From positions 36,324 to 100,323 of the forward strand of contig JALEVQ010000021.1 of the NCBI GenBank assembly GCA_022788205.1: a stretch of 64,000 bases of DNA. Direction: 5' to 3'. This document shows positions 1-8,477 of this stretch, one piece after another. Source of the DNA: Robinsoniella sp. (GTDB taxonomy: Bacteria; Bacillota; Clostridia; Lachnospirales; Lachnospiraceae). The notes beneath the pieces were generated by a model. The model was not told the DNA's origin and searched no databases. It was given only the letters and a program-made list of their open reading frames with translations. Each line of letters opens with the position of its first letter. The first letter of the stretch is position 1. A program made the position numbers and the translations under genes.

Positions 1-977
1 AACCAGGGGTTGTCTTAAATCTGGCACTTCCGTATCAGGATCTGACCATCATGGATGCATGTCTGGCGACAAAGACACATTATGTGGACACGGCAAATTA
101 TGAACCGGAGGACACAGCAAAATTTGAATATAGCTGGCAGTGGGCATACAGAGAGCGCTTTGAGAAAGCAGGGATCACAGCACTGCTCGGTTCAGGTTTT
201 GATCCGGGAGTGACAGGGGTATTCTGTGCGTATGCACTGAAACACGAGTTTGATGAGATCAATTATATTGATATTCTAGATTGCAACGGAGGCGACCACG
301 GCTATCCGTTTGCGACAAACTTTAACCCGGAGATCAACATCCGCGAGGTGTCTGCAAAAGGATCGTACTGGGAGGACGGTCACTGGGTAGAGACGGAACC
401 GATGGAGATCAAGAGAGTCTATAATTTTGAAGGTGTGGGGGAAAAAGATATGTACCTTCTGCACCATGAGGAGATCGAAAGCCTTGCACTGAACATGCCA
501 GGCATCAAGAGAATCCGCTTCTTTATGACGTTTGGACAGAGCTATCTGACCCACCTGAAATGTCTGGAGAATGTGGGTATGACTTCCATCGAACCGATCA
601 TGTATGAGGGAAAAGAGATCGTGCCTCTGCAGTTTTTGAAGGCAGTGCTTCCGGATCCTTCCACACTCGGTCCGCGCACAAAAGGAAAGACGAATATTGG
701 CTGTATCTTCCAGGGCAAAAAAGACGGCGAAGAAAAGACATACTATTTATACAATATCTGTGATCACCAGGAATCCTACCGGGAAGTGGGTTCACAGGCA
801 GTGGCATACACGACAGGTGTCCCGGCGATGATCGGTGCGATGATGGTTTTGACCGGCACATGGAATAAGCCAGGTGTCCACAACATCGAAGAGTTTGACC
901 CGGATCCATTTATGGACGCTTTAAATACCTGGGGACTTCCTTGGAAAGAAAACCGTCATCCGGTGCTGGTGGACTGA
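1..977 (+). CDS. Carboxynorspermidine synthase (saccharopine dehydrogenase family), 5' end cut off
   Basis: Reading continues open from the first base, so the true start and the Rossmann NAD(P)-binding N-terminus lie left of the window. The visible part has the saccharopine-dehydrogenase-like C-terminal domain, including the segments GSGFDPGVTGVFCAYALKH and YTTGVPAMIGAMM typical of the LYS9-like carboxynorspermidine synthases. Those enzymes reductively condense aspartate semialdehyde with a diamine to give carboxynorspermidine or carboxyspermidine in the cytoplasm. The stop overlaps the start of the next gene, a carboxynorspermidine decarboxylase, by one base, which independently supports the polyamine role. 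Family assignment is strong; whether the product is spermidine or norspermidine cannot be told from the sequence. Confidence 0.9.
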   Translation, partial: PGVVLNLALPYQDLTIMDACLATKTHYVDTANYEPEDTAKFEYSWQWAYRERFEKAGITALLGSGFDPGVTGVFCAYALKHEFDEINYIDILDCNGGDHGYPFATNFNPEINIREVSAKGSYWEDGHWVETEPMEIKRVYNFEGVGEKDMYLLHHEEIESLALNMPGIKRIRFFMTFGQSYLTHLKCLENVGMTSIEPIMYEGKEIVPLQFLKAVLPDPSTLGPRTKGKTNIGCIFQGKKDGEEKTYYLYNICDHQESYREVGSQAVAYTTGVPAMIGAMMVLTGTWNKPGVHNIEEFDPDPFMDALNTWGLPWKENRHPVLVD

Positions 978-2104
978 TGGGAGAGGAAAAACTGCGCACC
1001 CCCTATTTTCTGGTCGATGAAAAGAAAATTCGACGTAATCTGGAAATTCTGCGAGAGGTGCAGCGGAAAACAGGCTGTAAAATTTTGCTGGCGCAGAAGG
1101 CATTTTCGATGTTTTCTGTCTATCCGCTTCTGCGTCAGTTTTTAGCAGGAACGACAGCGAGCGGTCTGTATGAGGCGCGTCTGGGATGCGAGACGTTCGG
1201 CGGGGAGACGCATGTCTTTTCCCCCGCCTACCGCGAAGATGAATTTGAGGAATTGCTCTCCTATGTGGATGATATCGTCTTCAATTCTCCGTCTCAGGTG
1301 AGAAAATTTGCAGAGCGCGCCAAAAGGGCAGGAAAGTCAGTGGGGATGCGCGTCAACCCGGAATGTTCTACACAGGAGGGACATGAGATTTACGACCCGT
1401 GTGCACCGGGTTCACGCCTGGGAACGACCATTTCAAAGTTTGACCCGGATCTTTTGCCGCTTTTGGATGGGCTTCATTTCCACACGCTGTGTGAGCAGGA
1501 TGCTGATGATCTGGAGACGACGGTGATTGCATTTGAGGAAAAATTCGGATCGTATCTTTGTGGCATGAAATGGCTGAACTTGGGAGGCGGTCACCATATC
1601 ACGAGAGAAGGGTATCAGATTGACCGTCTGATCCGCCTGATCGAGAGACTGAAAAAGACATACGGGGTAGAAATTTATCTTGAACCCGGTGAGGCGGTCG
1701 TCTTAAATGCAGGAGAACTCGTCTCGACTGTGCTTGAGACGATGGAAAATGGGATTGAGATCGCCATCCTGGACGCTTCAGCGGCATGCCATATGCCGGA
1801 TGTGCTGGAGATGCCGTACCGCCCTCCGGTGCGAGGCGGTGCACAGCCGGGAGAAAAAAAATACACCTGCCGGCTTGCAGGACCGACGTGCCTTGCGGGC
1901 GATGTGATCGGAGACTATTCTTTCGACACAGAACTACACCCGGGCGATCAGGTCATCTTTGAGGACATGGCGCTTTACACGATGGTGAAGACTAATACCT
2001 TCAATGGGATGAGACTGCCCTCGATCGTCTGGCAGAGCGAGAGCGGGGAAAAGACGGTTGTCCGGACCTTTGGATATGAAGACTTCAAGATGAGACTTTC
2101 TTAG
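977..2104 (+). CDS. nspC: Carboxynorspermidine decarboxylase
   Basis: A PLP-dependent fold-III (alanine racemase-like) decarboxylase of 375 residues that removes CO2 from carboxy(nor)spermidine, the last step of the alternative polyamine route. The PLP lysine is expected at about K41 in LLAQKAFSMF. Further expected segments are the glycine-rich WLNLGGGHH, the substrate-side EPGEAVV and the C-terminal CRLAGPTCLAGDV. I start it at ATG 977, where TGATG joins it to the preceding synthase gene. An in-frame ATG at 941 would add 12 residues that do not look like family sequence. It is translationally coupled to the synthase. Confidence 0.93.
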   Translation: MGEEKLRTPYFLVDEKKIRRNLEILREVQRKTGCKILLAQKAFSMFSVYPLLRQFLAGTTASGLYEARLGCETFGGETHVFSPAYREDEFEELLSYVDDIVFNSPSQVRKFAERAKRAGKSVGMRVNPECSTQEGHEIYDPCAPGSRLGTTISKFDPDLLPLLDGLHFHTLCEQDADDLETTVIAFEEKFGSYLCGMKWLNLGGGHHITREGYQIDRLIRLIERLKKTYGVEIYLEPGEAVVLNAGELVSTVLETMENGIEIAILDASAACHMPDVLEMPYRPPVRGGAQPGEKKYTCRLAGPTCLAGDVIGDYSFDTELHPGDQVIFEDMALYTMVKTNTFNGMRLPSIVWQSESGEKTVVRTFGYEDFKMRLS

Positions 2105-2144
2105 CGGGATCGAGAAAATAAGAAGAGAAAAGAGTGACAAAGAA

Positions 2145-2756
2145 ATGAGATTGTATATTGTGCGCCATGGAGAGACAGAATGGAATGTGACAAAGCGGCT
2201 TCAGGGAAGAACCGATATTCCTCTGAATGAAAATGGGAGAGAGGCGGCGCGAAAAACGGCAGAAGGGATCAAGGATCTGCATATTGACATGGTCATTTCC
2301 AGCCCGCTTGTGCGCGCAAAGGAGACGGCAGAGTTGATGATGGAAGGCAGAGATGTGCCGATGTATGTGGATGAGCGCCTTCAGGAGATCAGCTTTGGAA
2401 TAAAAGAGGGCGAGAAAAACTGGAAAGAGACAGAAATTTTCTTTCACAGCCCAGATACGTATCAGCCTCCGGAAGGAGGAGAAAGTCTGACGCAGCTTTT
2501 AGAGCGGACAAAGGAGTTTCTGGACGATATGGCAGGGCGCACAGAACGAAAAGATAAAAATATTTTGGTAGCTACGCACGGCGCAGCCACGAGAGCATTG
2601 CTGGCAAATATCAAGCATCTTCCACTGAGACAATTCTGGGATGGCAGTGTGCCGAAAAATTGCGGGATTACGCTGGTGGAGTGTGGCGAGGACAGAATGT
2701 ACCGTGTGATTTGGGAAAACAGGGTATTCTACGAAGAGGCGGAGCCAAAAAGATAG
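2145..2756 (+). CDS. Histidine phosphatase family protein
   Basis: A 203-residue protein of the phosphoglycerate-mutase-like histidine phosphatase superfamily. The phosphohistidine motif RHGETEWN is at residues 7-14, followed by the usual LQGRTDIPLNENG. The second catalytic histidine lies in VATHGAATRAL near residue 146. These enzymes hydrolyse small phosphorylated metabolites in the cytoplasm. The substrate (alpha-ribazole phosphate, sugar phosphate or other) cannot be assigned because no cobalamin or sugar genes are nearby. It follows nspC by 40 bases and is probably co-transcribed with it. Confidence 0.88.
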   Translation: MRLYIVRHGETEWNVTKRLQGRTDIPLNENGREAARKTAEGIKDLHIDMVISSPLVRAKETAELMMEGRDVPMYVDERLQEISFGIKEGEKNWKETEIFFHSPDTYQPPEGGESLTQLLERTKEFLDDMAGRTERKDKNILVATHGAATRALLANIKHLPLRQFWDGSVPKNCGITLVECGEDRMYRVIWENRVFYEEAEPKR

Positions 2757-2808
2757 AATAAAAAAGGAAAAAGCGGGTCATACTGACAGGGAAAGGAGTG
2801 TGACTTGC

Positions 2809-3240
2809 ATGGATGCAAACGAAGAGCTTTTGAACTTTGTCTACCAGAATTCACAGATGGGGATTGACACGCTGCGGCAAATGCTTGAGATCTCGGAAGA
2901 TGAAAAAATGAACGAATATCTGGAAGGACAGAAAAGAGGATATATAGAACTGCACAAAAAGGCAAAACAGTTCTTGAGTGAGAATGGGACGGATGAAAAA
3001 GGGCTCAGTATGATGGAAAAGATGAAGACCTACTGGATGATTAACATGCAGACAATCCGGGATAAATCCTCTTCGCACATCGCAGATATGCTGATCAAAG
3101 GAAGCACGATGGGAATCAATGAGGCGGTCAAGAAAATCAATGACTATGAGGGCAAAGCAAAGAAGGAATATGTTGATCTCATGAAAAGGCTTCAAAAATT
3201 TGAGGAAGGCAATATCGAGAGGTTAAAGGAATTTTTGTAA
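2809..3240 (+). CDS. Hypothetical alpha-helical protein, possibly ferritin-like four-helix bundle
   Basis: A 143-residue, charged, soluble and almost entirely helical protein with no signal peptide or membrane segment. Four long amphipathic stretches (roughly residues 5-28, 33-58, 65-90 and 105-140) suggest a four-helix bundle like the DUF2383/PA2169-type ferritin-like families, but I see no clear metal-ligand pattern and do not claim it. An AAGGAG at 2793-2798 serves ATG 2809; a GTG at 2800 is an alternative. It follows the histidine phosphatase by 52 bases and is closed by the terminator at 3279. Confidence 0.7.
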   Translation: MDANEELLNFVYQNSQMGIDTLRQMLEISEDEKMNEYLEGQKRGYIELHKKAKQFLSENGTDEKGLSMMEKMKTYWMINMQTIRDKSSSHIADMLIKGSTMGINEAVKKINDYEGKAKKEYVDLMKRLQKFEEGNIERLKEFL

Positions 3241-3278
3241 ATGAAAAGCTTTATCAGAGCTGCCGACAAATCATTATA

Positions 3279-3324
3279 AAAAAATGCCATAGTGACACCA
3301 GACGGTGACGTTATGGCATTTTTC
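3279..3324. terminator. Bidirectional rho-independent terminator
   Basis: The arms AAAAATGCCATA and TTATGGCATTTTT form a stem that has A/T runs on both sides, so it could stop transcription from either direction. It ends the polyamine/hypothetical operon. Confidence 0.8.
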
Positions 3325-3589
3325 GATTGCACTTTTTGGTGTCGATTTTAATACTGGAAAGATGGCAGCAAATCAGCGCACAGACCGAGCAGAAAACGCA
3401 GCGTGTCTGCGGTGATATCATCTGTGACGATGGCGTACTCATATCTGTGAAATTAGGTTGCGAAATTCGAGGGGGTAGTGTAGAATTGTAGTGGCGATTT
3501 GGAAGCGTTACCATATCTTTTAAAAATGATATTTTGTGACGGTATCTGAAGAGAAAATATGGAATGAATTTAGGAGAAAAGGAATAAAG
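3325..3589. other. Gene-free stretch with a possible coding remnant on the minus strand
   Basis: No intact gene is present before queA. On the minus strand, from about 3451 down to the TAA at 3348-3350, one frame reads as about 33 protein-like residues containing YAIVTDDITADTLRFLLGL, with an in-frame stop just upstream. It looks like the C-terminal remnant of a lost gene, but I cannot name a family. Confidence 0.35.
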
Positions 3590-4615
3590 ATGAAAACATC
3601 TGATTTTTATTTTGAATTACCGCAGGAGCTGATTGCGCAGGATCCGCTGGAGGATCGCTCAAGCTCCAGGATGATGGTGTTGGATCGAAAGACAGGAAAG
3701 ATCGAGCACCGTATTTTTCGAGATGTGATTGAGTATCTGGATCCGGGAGACTGCCTTGTGGTCAATGACACAAAGGTAATCCCGGCACGGCTGATCGGAA
3801 ACAAAGTCGACACGGATGCAAAGATTGAAGTGCTGCTTTTAAAGAGAAAAGAAAACGATATCTGGGAGACTCTTGTAAAACCTGGCAAGAAGGCGAAGAT
3901 CGGGACAGAGATTTCTTTTGGAGAGGGGCTTTTGAAAGCAAAGGTAGTAGATATTGTCGAGGAAGGAAACCGTCTGATTCAATTTTCCTATGAAGGTATT
4001 TTCGAGGAGATTCTTGACAGACTGGGGCAGATGCCGCTTCCACCCTATATCACGCACCAGCTGAAGGATAAGAATCGATATCAGACCGTCTATGCAAAAC
4101 ATGAGGGGTCAGCGGCCGCGCCGACAGCAGGACTTCACTTTACACCGGAGCTGCTTGAGAAAATCAAGGAAAAAGGCATACAGATTGCCCATGTGACTCT
4201 TCATGTGGGGCTTGGCACTTTCCGACCGGTCAAGGTGGAGGACGTAACACAGCATCACATGCATTCAGAGTTTTATGTGGTGGAGGAAGAGCAGGCGAGA
4301 ATAATCAACGAGACAAAGCGCTCTGGACACAAAGTGATTGCCGTGGGAACGACAAGCTGCAGAACGCTGGAATCTGCGACAAATGAAGAGGGAGTCTTGA
4401 TCCCTGGCAGCGGATGGACAGAGATTTTTATCTATCCCGGATATCAATTTAAGTTGATTGACAGGCTGATTACCAACTTTCATCTGCCAGAATCAACACT
4501 TCTGATGCTGGTCTCAGCGCTTGCCGGCAAAGAGACGATTTTACATGCGTATGAGGAGGCAGTCAAAGAACGATATCGCTTTTTCTCGTTTGGAGATGCG
4601 ATGATGATTTTATAG
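3590..4615 (+). CDS. queA: tRNA preQ1(34) S-adenosylmethionine ribosyltransferase-isomerase
   Basis: QueA (341 residues) transfers and isomerises the ribosyl part of SAM onto preQ1 in tRNA to make epoxyqueuosine. The sequence is characteristic from the first residues ([19 protein letters not shown]), through [20 protein letters not shown] and [17 protein letters not shown], to the C-terminal [20 protein letters not shown] start at ATG 3590 behind TAGGAGAAAAGG. A longer in-frame start at 3536 adds 18 non-family residues. It stands alone here: tgt and yajC, often its partners, are not adjacent, although secDF lies about 30 kb away. Confidence 0.96.
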   Translation: MKTSDFYFELPQELIAQDPLEDRSSSRMMVLDRKTGKIEHRIFRDVIEYLDPGDCLVVNDTKVIPARLIGNKVDTDAKIEVLLLKRKENDIWETLVKPGKKAKIGTEISFGEGLLKAKVVDIVEEGNRLIQFSYEGIFEEILDRLGQMPLPPYITHQLKDKNRYQTVYAKHEGSAAAPTAGLHFTPELLEKIKEKGIQIAHVTLHVGLGTFRPVKVEDVTQHHMHSEFYVVEEEQARIINETKRSGHKVIAVGTTSCRTLESATNEEGVLIPGSGWTEIFIYPGYQFKLIDRLITNFHLPESTLLMLVSALAGKETILHAYEEAVKERYRFFSFGDAMMIL

Positions 4616-4630
4616 TTATGGGAAATTTTG

Positions 4631-4677
4631 GGGTACCTCCCCACAAAACAAAGAGAATGTTTTGTGGAGAGGTACCC
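4631..4677. repeat. Long near-perfect hairpin just after queA
   Basis: The arms at 4631-4650 and 4658-4677 pair over 20 bases with a single C/A mismatch, closed by a seven-base loop. It begins 15 bases after the queA stop. No T-run follows, so it is not a canonical intrinsic terminator; it may act as a 3' stabilising hairpin or be a short palindromic repeat. Confidence 0.75.
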
Positions 4678-5025
4678 TAAACTATACTGTTTATCTTATT
4701 TCTAAAAGTATTCGTCCGCAGGCATAGCGAGCGCAGACCGCGCATAAGATACAAAATAGAAAAAGAAAGATGATTATCTGCAGAAGGAGATCAAGAGACG
4801 TCTTATGCACAATCTATATTATCCATTTATCAATACGCCGTTATTACTTGAAACATTTCAATGTGCGCGCAGCTTATGTCGATGACTGGTTTGCGGTGAT
4901 CGACTGGAAGCAAGCAGAAATGCGGTATCAAAAAATATTGGAGGTAAACAGAGGGAAAAGGTGACAAATAATTAGAGAACAGGCAGCCATGTCGAAAAAT
5001 ATGCATATTTTTGCAAATACGGTGA

Positions 5026-5054
5026 TTTACTTTTGCATATATTTTCAGTATAAT
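5026..5054 (+). promoter_or_regulatory. Sigma-A promoter of the V4R/GGDEF operon
   Basis: TTTACT at 5026-5031 and a perfect TATAAT at 5049-5054 are separated by 17 bases. The predicted transcript has a leader of roughly 110 bases that includes the hairpin at 5084-5118. Confidence 0.75.
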
Positions 5055-5083
5055 GAAATAGGATTAAAATGAAGGAGAAAGTT

Positions 5084-5118
5084 CATTTGCGGCGAGAAAA
5101 AGGATCTCGCCGCAAATG
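5084..5118 (+). promoter_or_regulatory. Perfect 14-bp hairpin in the V4R/GGDEF leader
   Basis: CATTTGCGGCGAGA at 5084-5097 is perfectly complementary to 5105-5118, with a seven-base A-rich loop. It lies between the promoter and the ATG at 5171 and is not followed by a T-run, so it is not an intrinsic terminator. It may control mRNA stability or bind a regulator. Confidence 0.75.
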
Positions 5119-5170
5119 TGGCACAGGAGATATTCGGAAACACAATAGCGGCGAAGAAATGGGGAGTAAA

Positions 5171-5542
5171 ATGGAAAAGAATGTGTTTTTAGAAGAAAGA
5201 AAAGAATTGGAACTGTCCGATTATATGCATTTTCAGTCAGGGGACAGAGGAAATCTCGGGGGTCAAGTGCCAGTGATGATCTATCGGTTTTTGGGTATCT
5301 TGAGAATCGAAAAATTTGACAGAGAGACAGGCAAGATGATCCTCACAATATCTGAAGATGTAGACTGTTCTGGACTGCCGATGCTTGGAGAGACGGTATG
5401 TAATTACGATGAGGGGATTCTCTCAGGGATTTTGACGTCATACACAAAGAAAGATTACAACGCAATCGAGATTGACTGCTGGGCGACAGGGGATAGAGTG
5501 TGTCGGTTTCAGGCAGAGACAAAAGAGACTGCAGGAGAATAA
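5171..5542 (+). CDS. Small V4R-like sensor protein
   Basis: A soluble protein of 123 residues. Its C-terminus EIDCWATGDRVCRF resembles the end of V4R (4-vinyl reductase) domains, where a Cys-x(n)-Gly-x(n)-Cys pattern closes a ligand-binding or redox-sensing fold. I read C103 and C111 as the conserved pair. ATG 5171 has GGGGAG five bases upstream. The longer frame from 5069 would translate through the leader hairpin and is unlikely. The gene ends two bases before the ATG of a GGDEF protein, so it probably acts as a signal-input subunit for that enzyme. The domain call is by pattern only. Confidence 0.6.
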   Translation: MEKNVFLEERKELELSDYMHFQSGDRGNLGGQVPVMIYRFLGILRIEKFDRETGKMILTISEDVDCSGLPMLGETVCNYDEGILSGILTSYTKKDYNAIEIDCWATGDRVCRFQAETKETAGE

Positions 5543-5544
5543 GT

Positions 5545-6780
5545 ATGGAAGAAAAAAATTGTAAGCTGCTCTTTGAATATTTAAGAAGTATATTGTATGA
5601 TTCGGAAGTTCAGACACTTGATATCAGTCTCCTGGATCAGCCATATCAACAGCTGGGACAGGGACTGCAGTTGCTGGAGAAATCGCTGAGTGAGATGAAA
5701 AGCTATTTGGCGGACCTCTCTATCGGAAATTTGTCGAGACCCTTTCCGTCTCAAGAGAATTTTTTGTGTTTTAATCTGAAAAATTTGCATGCAAATTTAA
5801 ATCATTTGACGTGGCAGGCAAAGCAGGTGGCCGACGGCGATTATTCCCAGAGAGTCTGTTATCTGGGAGAGTTTTCCGATGCATTCAACACGATGACTGC
5901 ACAGCTAAGAGAGCGGGAAAGGCAGCTGAAAAAGGAGGCACTGGAAATTCAGAACCACGCAGAAGTAATCGAGTCCTACAATAAAATTTTGATGGAAATG
6001 ATGCGCAAAAAAAAGGAATGGGCCTTTGTCGTGGATGCAGAGACGAAAAAGGTAATCTATTGCAATAAGACAGAAGATCAAGGGGAAAGACCGGGGGATA
6101 TCTGTCTGGAGGCATTACCTTTCTATGAAAGTATGTTGAAATGGAGCGACAAGGGTGAGAATAGAGAGTGGCAGGTCAGAGGCGATGGTGAAGAATGCTA
6201 TCAGATTACTTCATTCAGCGGGGAATGGAGAGGGTCTCCTTCTTATTTCCATGTGGTTTCTGATGCGACGCAGGATAAACTTCAGATTCGAAAACTGACA
6301 GATCAAATTGATCTCGATCCGGATACCGGGATTTATAATAGACTGTTTTTCAAAAAATATATGGCACAGATTTTGCAGGACAGGAGGGAAGTGACACTGT
6401 GCTATCTGGATCTGGATGGATTAAAGGCAGTCAATGACCAGTTTGGGCATCTGGAAGGAGATACCTACATCAAGGAATTTATTGCGATCGTGAAAAAAAA
6501 TATCCGCAAGGAGGATGTCTTCGCCAGAGTGGGAGGAGACGAGTTTTGTATTGTCTTTTTGGGATATTATAAAAGTATGGCATTGCGGAAATTGGCGAGA
6601 ATACGGGAAAAATTTATAAAAAAGAATAAGAAACCATATCCCGTCAGCTTTAGCTATGGAGTCTTTGCGTTTGACAATCGGGGAGAGAAACTGTCTCTGG
6701 ATGAGATCATAGGCAGGGCAGATTCTGCGATGTATCAATATAAACAGAAAAATAAAAAGAAATCGCAAAGTTCAAAATAA
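5545..6780 (+). CDS. Cytoplasmic diguanylate cyclase (GGDEF)
   Basis: A 411-residue protein without membrane segments. Residues about 1-130 are helical with a HAMP-like stretch (NHLTWQAKQVADGDYSQRV...GEFSDAFNTMTAQL). About 130-250 resembles a PAS-like sensor (WAFVVDAETKKVIYCN), and 250-411 is a GGDEF domain with LDLDGLKAVND and the active-site VGGDEF at 330-335. Those residues predict synthesis of cyclic di-GMP from two GTP. No clear RxxD inhibitory site is seen. The gene starts two bases after the V4R-like gene, behind GCAGGAG, and ends at a strong terminator, so the pair forms a two-gene operon. Confidence 0.88.
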   Translation: MEEKNCKLLFEYLRSILYDSEVQTLDISLLDQPYQQLGQGLQLLEKSLSEMKSYLADLSIGNLSRPFPSQENFLCFNLKNLHANLNHLTWQAKQVADGDYSQRVCYLGEFSDAFNTMTAQLRERERQLKKEALEIQNHAEVIESYNKILMEMMRKKKEWAFVVDAETKKVIYCNKTEDQGERPGDICLEALPFYESMLKWSDKGENREWQVRGDGEECYQITSFSGEWRGSPSYFHVVSDATQDKLQIRKLTDQIDLDPDTGIYNRLFFKKYMAQILQDRREVTLCYLDLDGLKAVNDQFGHLEGDTYIKEFIAIVKKNIRKEDVFARVGGDEFCIVFLGYYKSMALRKLARIREKFIKKNKKPYPVSFSYGVFAFDNRGEKLSLDEIIGRADSAMYQYKQKNKKKSQSSK

Positions 6781-6792
6781 GAAGTCTTGAAA

Positions 6793-6857
6793 AACGGTCT
6801 ATTTCAGGTTCGGGCGTCATTTGCAGGAAAAGTACTTGAAATAGACCGTTCGTTTTT
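6793..6857. terminator. Bidirectional terminator between the GGDEF and MATE genes
   Basis: AACGGTCTATTTCA at 6793-6806 is perfectly complementary to 6837-6850. The loop is about 30 bases and a T-run follows. The two flanking genes converge here. Confidence 0.75.
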
Positions 6858-6874
6858 CGATCAGACTGTTTTGG

Positions 6875-8242
6875 TCAGAGGTTCTCGCGCGTGATGTTTT
6901 TTAACCAGCGATAGCTTTTATAGTGATGGTATACGACTGGCATTTTCACGAACTCATCGAGGCACATCACGAAATACACCCACATCGGAGGCAGGCGCAG
7001 CACAAAGGCACACAGAAATCCGACCGGGACAGCAAAGAGCCACATGTCAATGAAATCACAGATAAAGCCGAAACGCGAGTCACCTCCCGAACGAAAAATT
7101 CCGCAGATTACGGTAGTATTCATCGCCTGTCCCACCACATAATAAGCATTGATAAAGAGCATGATGGTCAGGTAGCCCTTGGCGGTCTGAGACAAATCAA
7201 CCATCTGCATTATCAGCGGTCTCATAAAAAGAATCAAAATTCCTCCTAGGATACTGGTGAGCAAAGTAACATGGCAAAGTCTGGAGGCATCTCTTTTTGC
7301 CTCTTCCATATGCCCGTCCCCGAGCTGTTTTCCGAGATAGATCGCACCTCCGTTTGCAATTCCAAAGCAGACGACGGTTCCTAAATTGCGCGCCACAACA
7401 ACAACGGAGTTTGCTGCCACGATATCACTTCCGAGATGTCCCATGATCACAGAGTACATAGAGAAGGCAACACCCCAGACGACCTCATTTCCGAAAGCAG
7501 GCATGGCATATCTGAGGTAGTCGCGAAAAAGCACCTTATTTTTCTCAAAGATGGCAGAGACGCGAAAGCGGACAACCCGAAATTTTGTGGCATCCATCAT
7601 ACAGATCAAAAATTCAATTCCTCTTGCAATCACTGTCGCGGTGGCAGCTCCTCTGATTCCCATCTTTGGCATTCCGAACAGTCCAAAAATAAATACAGCG
7701 TTGAGCAAAATGTTTAAGATCAATGCAGAGCCAAATGTCCACATGGAGAAGACAACTCGCTCGATGCTGCGCATAATACAGAGATAGACTTGTGAGACGC
7801 TCATAAATAAATACGAAATTCCCAGAATTCGGAGATAGGAGATACCGCCTGCGATCAGGACAGGGTCATCGGTGAATACTTTCATCGCATATTCAGGGAA
7901 AAAACATGCAATCACAAAAAAGCAAAAGGAAATTCCGATCGAAAATTTCAGGGCAATACCCATAATCTTTTCGATCGCTTTCGTGTCTTTCTTTCCCCAA
8001 TACTGGGAAGAGAGCATGGTTGCACCGGAAGCGATTCCAGTGTACACCAGAGACAAAATAAACTGAACTTGATTGGCGAGGGATACGGCTGAGAGTGCAT
8101 CCTGACCGACATAACCTACCATGATGACATCGGCAGAGCTCACCGCAGTACTGATCAGATTCTGCACTGCAATTGGCAATACAAGACGAGACAAAGCACG
8201 ATAAAACGCTACCCCTTCTCTGTTGTCTTTTTTCATAAACAT
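6875..8242 (-). CDS. MATE family efflux transporter
   Basis: A 455-residue membrane protein with about 12 hydrophobic segments. The N-terminal half starts LVLPIAVQNLISTAVSSADV, typical of MATE/NorM/DinF exporters, which expel cationic compounds or metabolites using Na+ or H+ gradients. The internal two-fold repeat is visible (a second half from about residue 235, DYLRYAMPAFGNEVVWG). The start at 8242 follows GGAAAGGAAG; a second ATG two codons later is possible. No adjacent regulator shows what it exports. Confidence 0.92.
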   Translation of the reverse strand: MFMKKDNREGVAFYRALSRLVLPIAVQNLISTAVSSADVIMVGYVGQDALSAVSLANQVQFILSLVYTGIASGATMLSSQYWGKKDTKAIEKIMGIALKFSIGISFCFFVIACFFPEYAMKVFTDDPVLIAGGISYLRILGISYLFMSVSQVYLCIMRSIERVVFSMWTFGSALILNILLNAVFIFGLFGMPKMGIRGAATATVIARGIEFLICMMDATKFRVVRFRVSAIFEKNKVLFRDYLRYAMPAFGNEVVWGVAFSMYSVIMGHLGSDIVAANSVVVVARNLGTVVCFGIANGGAIYLGKQLGDGHMEEAKRDASRLCHVTLLTSILGGILILFMRPLIMQMVDLSQTAKGYLTIMLFINAYYVVGQAMNTTVICGIFRSGGDSRFGFICDFIDMWLFAVPVGFLCAFVLRLPPMWVYFVMCLDEFVKMPVVYHHYKSYRWLKNITRENL

Positions 8243-8412
8243 TCTTCCTTTCCGTATTTTTTTCTGTACATTGAAAAATGCCAGATTTTTCTGATAAATT
8301 TATTATATTATACTTAAATAGAAATTCCCTCTATTAATTTGATCAGAAATGATACTATTTTGACTTTCAAGATGGGTGACGAGAAAGATACCTTGAATGA
8401 GAGCGAAAATAC

Positions 8413-8440
8413 TTGACATGAAGAAAAAAAGTTCTATATT
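8413..8440 (+). promoter_or_regulatory. Promoter of the ABC exporter operon
   Basis: TTGACA at 8413-8418 and TATATT at 8435-8440 are separated by 16 bases. A dyad (8439-8460) begins inside the -10 element. Confidence 0.7.
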
Positions 8441-8460
8441 GATTAGTGAAAACTAACCAA
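8439..8460. promoter_or_regulatory. Operator-like palindrome overlapping the -10 of the ABC exporter promoter
   Basis: TTGATTAGT and ACTAACCAA form a 9-4-9 dyad with one mismatch. It overlaps the -10 element and the expected transcription start. The layout suits a TetR-type repressor, but no such regulator is encoded nearby. Confidence 0.55.
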
Positions 8461-8477
8461 TATGAGGGAGGGATACA

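Larger units (their letters stand above)
4678..5170. other. Gene-free stretch: weak coding remnant, then promoter and leader
   Basis: From 4770 to 4964 a 64-codon frame ends in a protein-like stretch (AAYVDDWFAVIDWKQAEMRY), but its first half does not look like a protein and there is no ribosome site, so I treat it as a possible gene remnant. The last 150 bases hold the promoter at 5026-5054 and the hairpin leader of the V4R/GGDEF operon. Confidence 0.35.
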
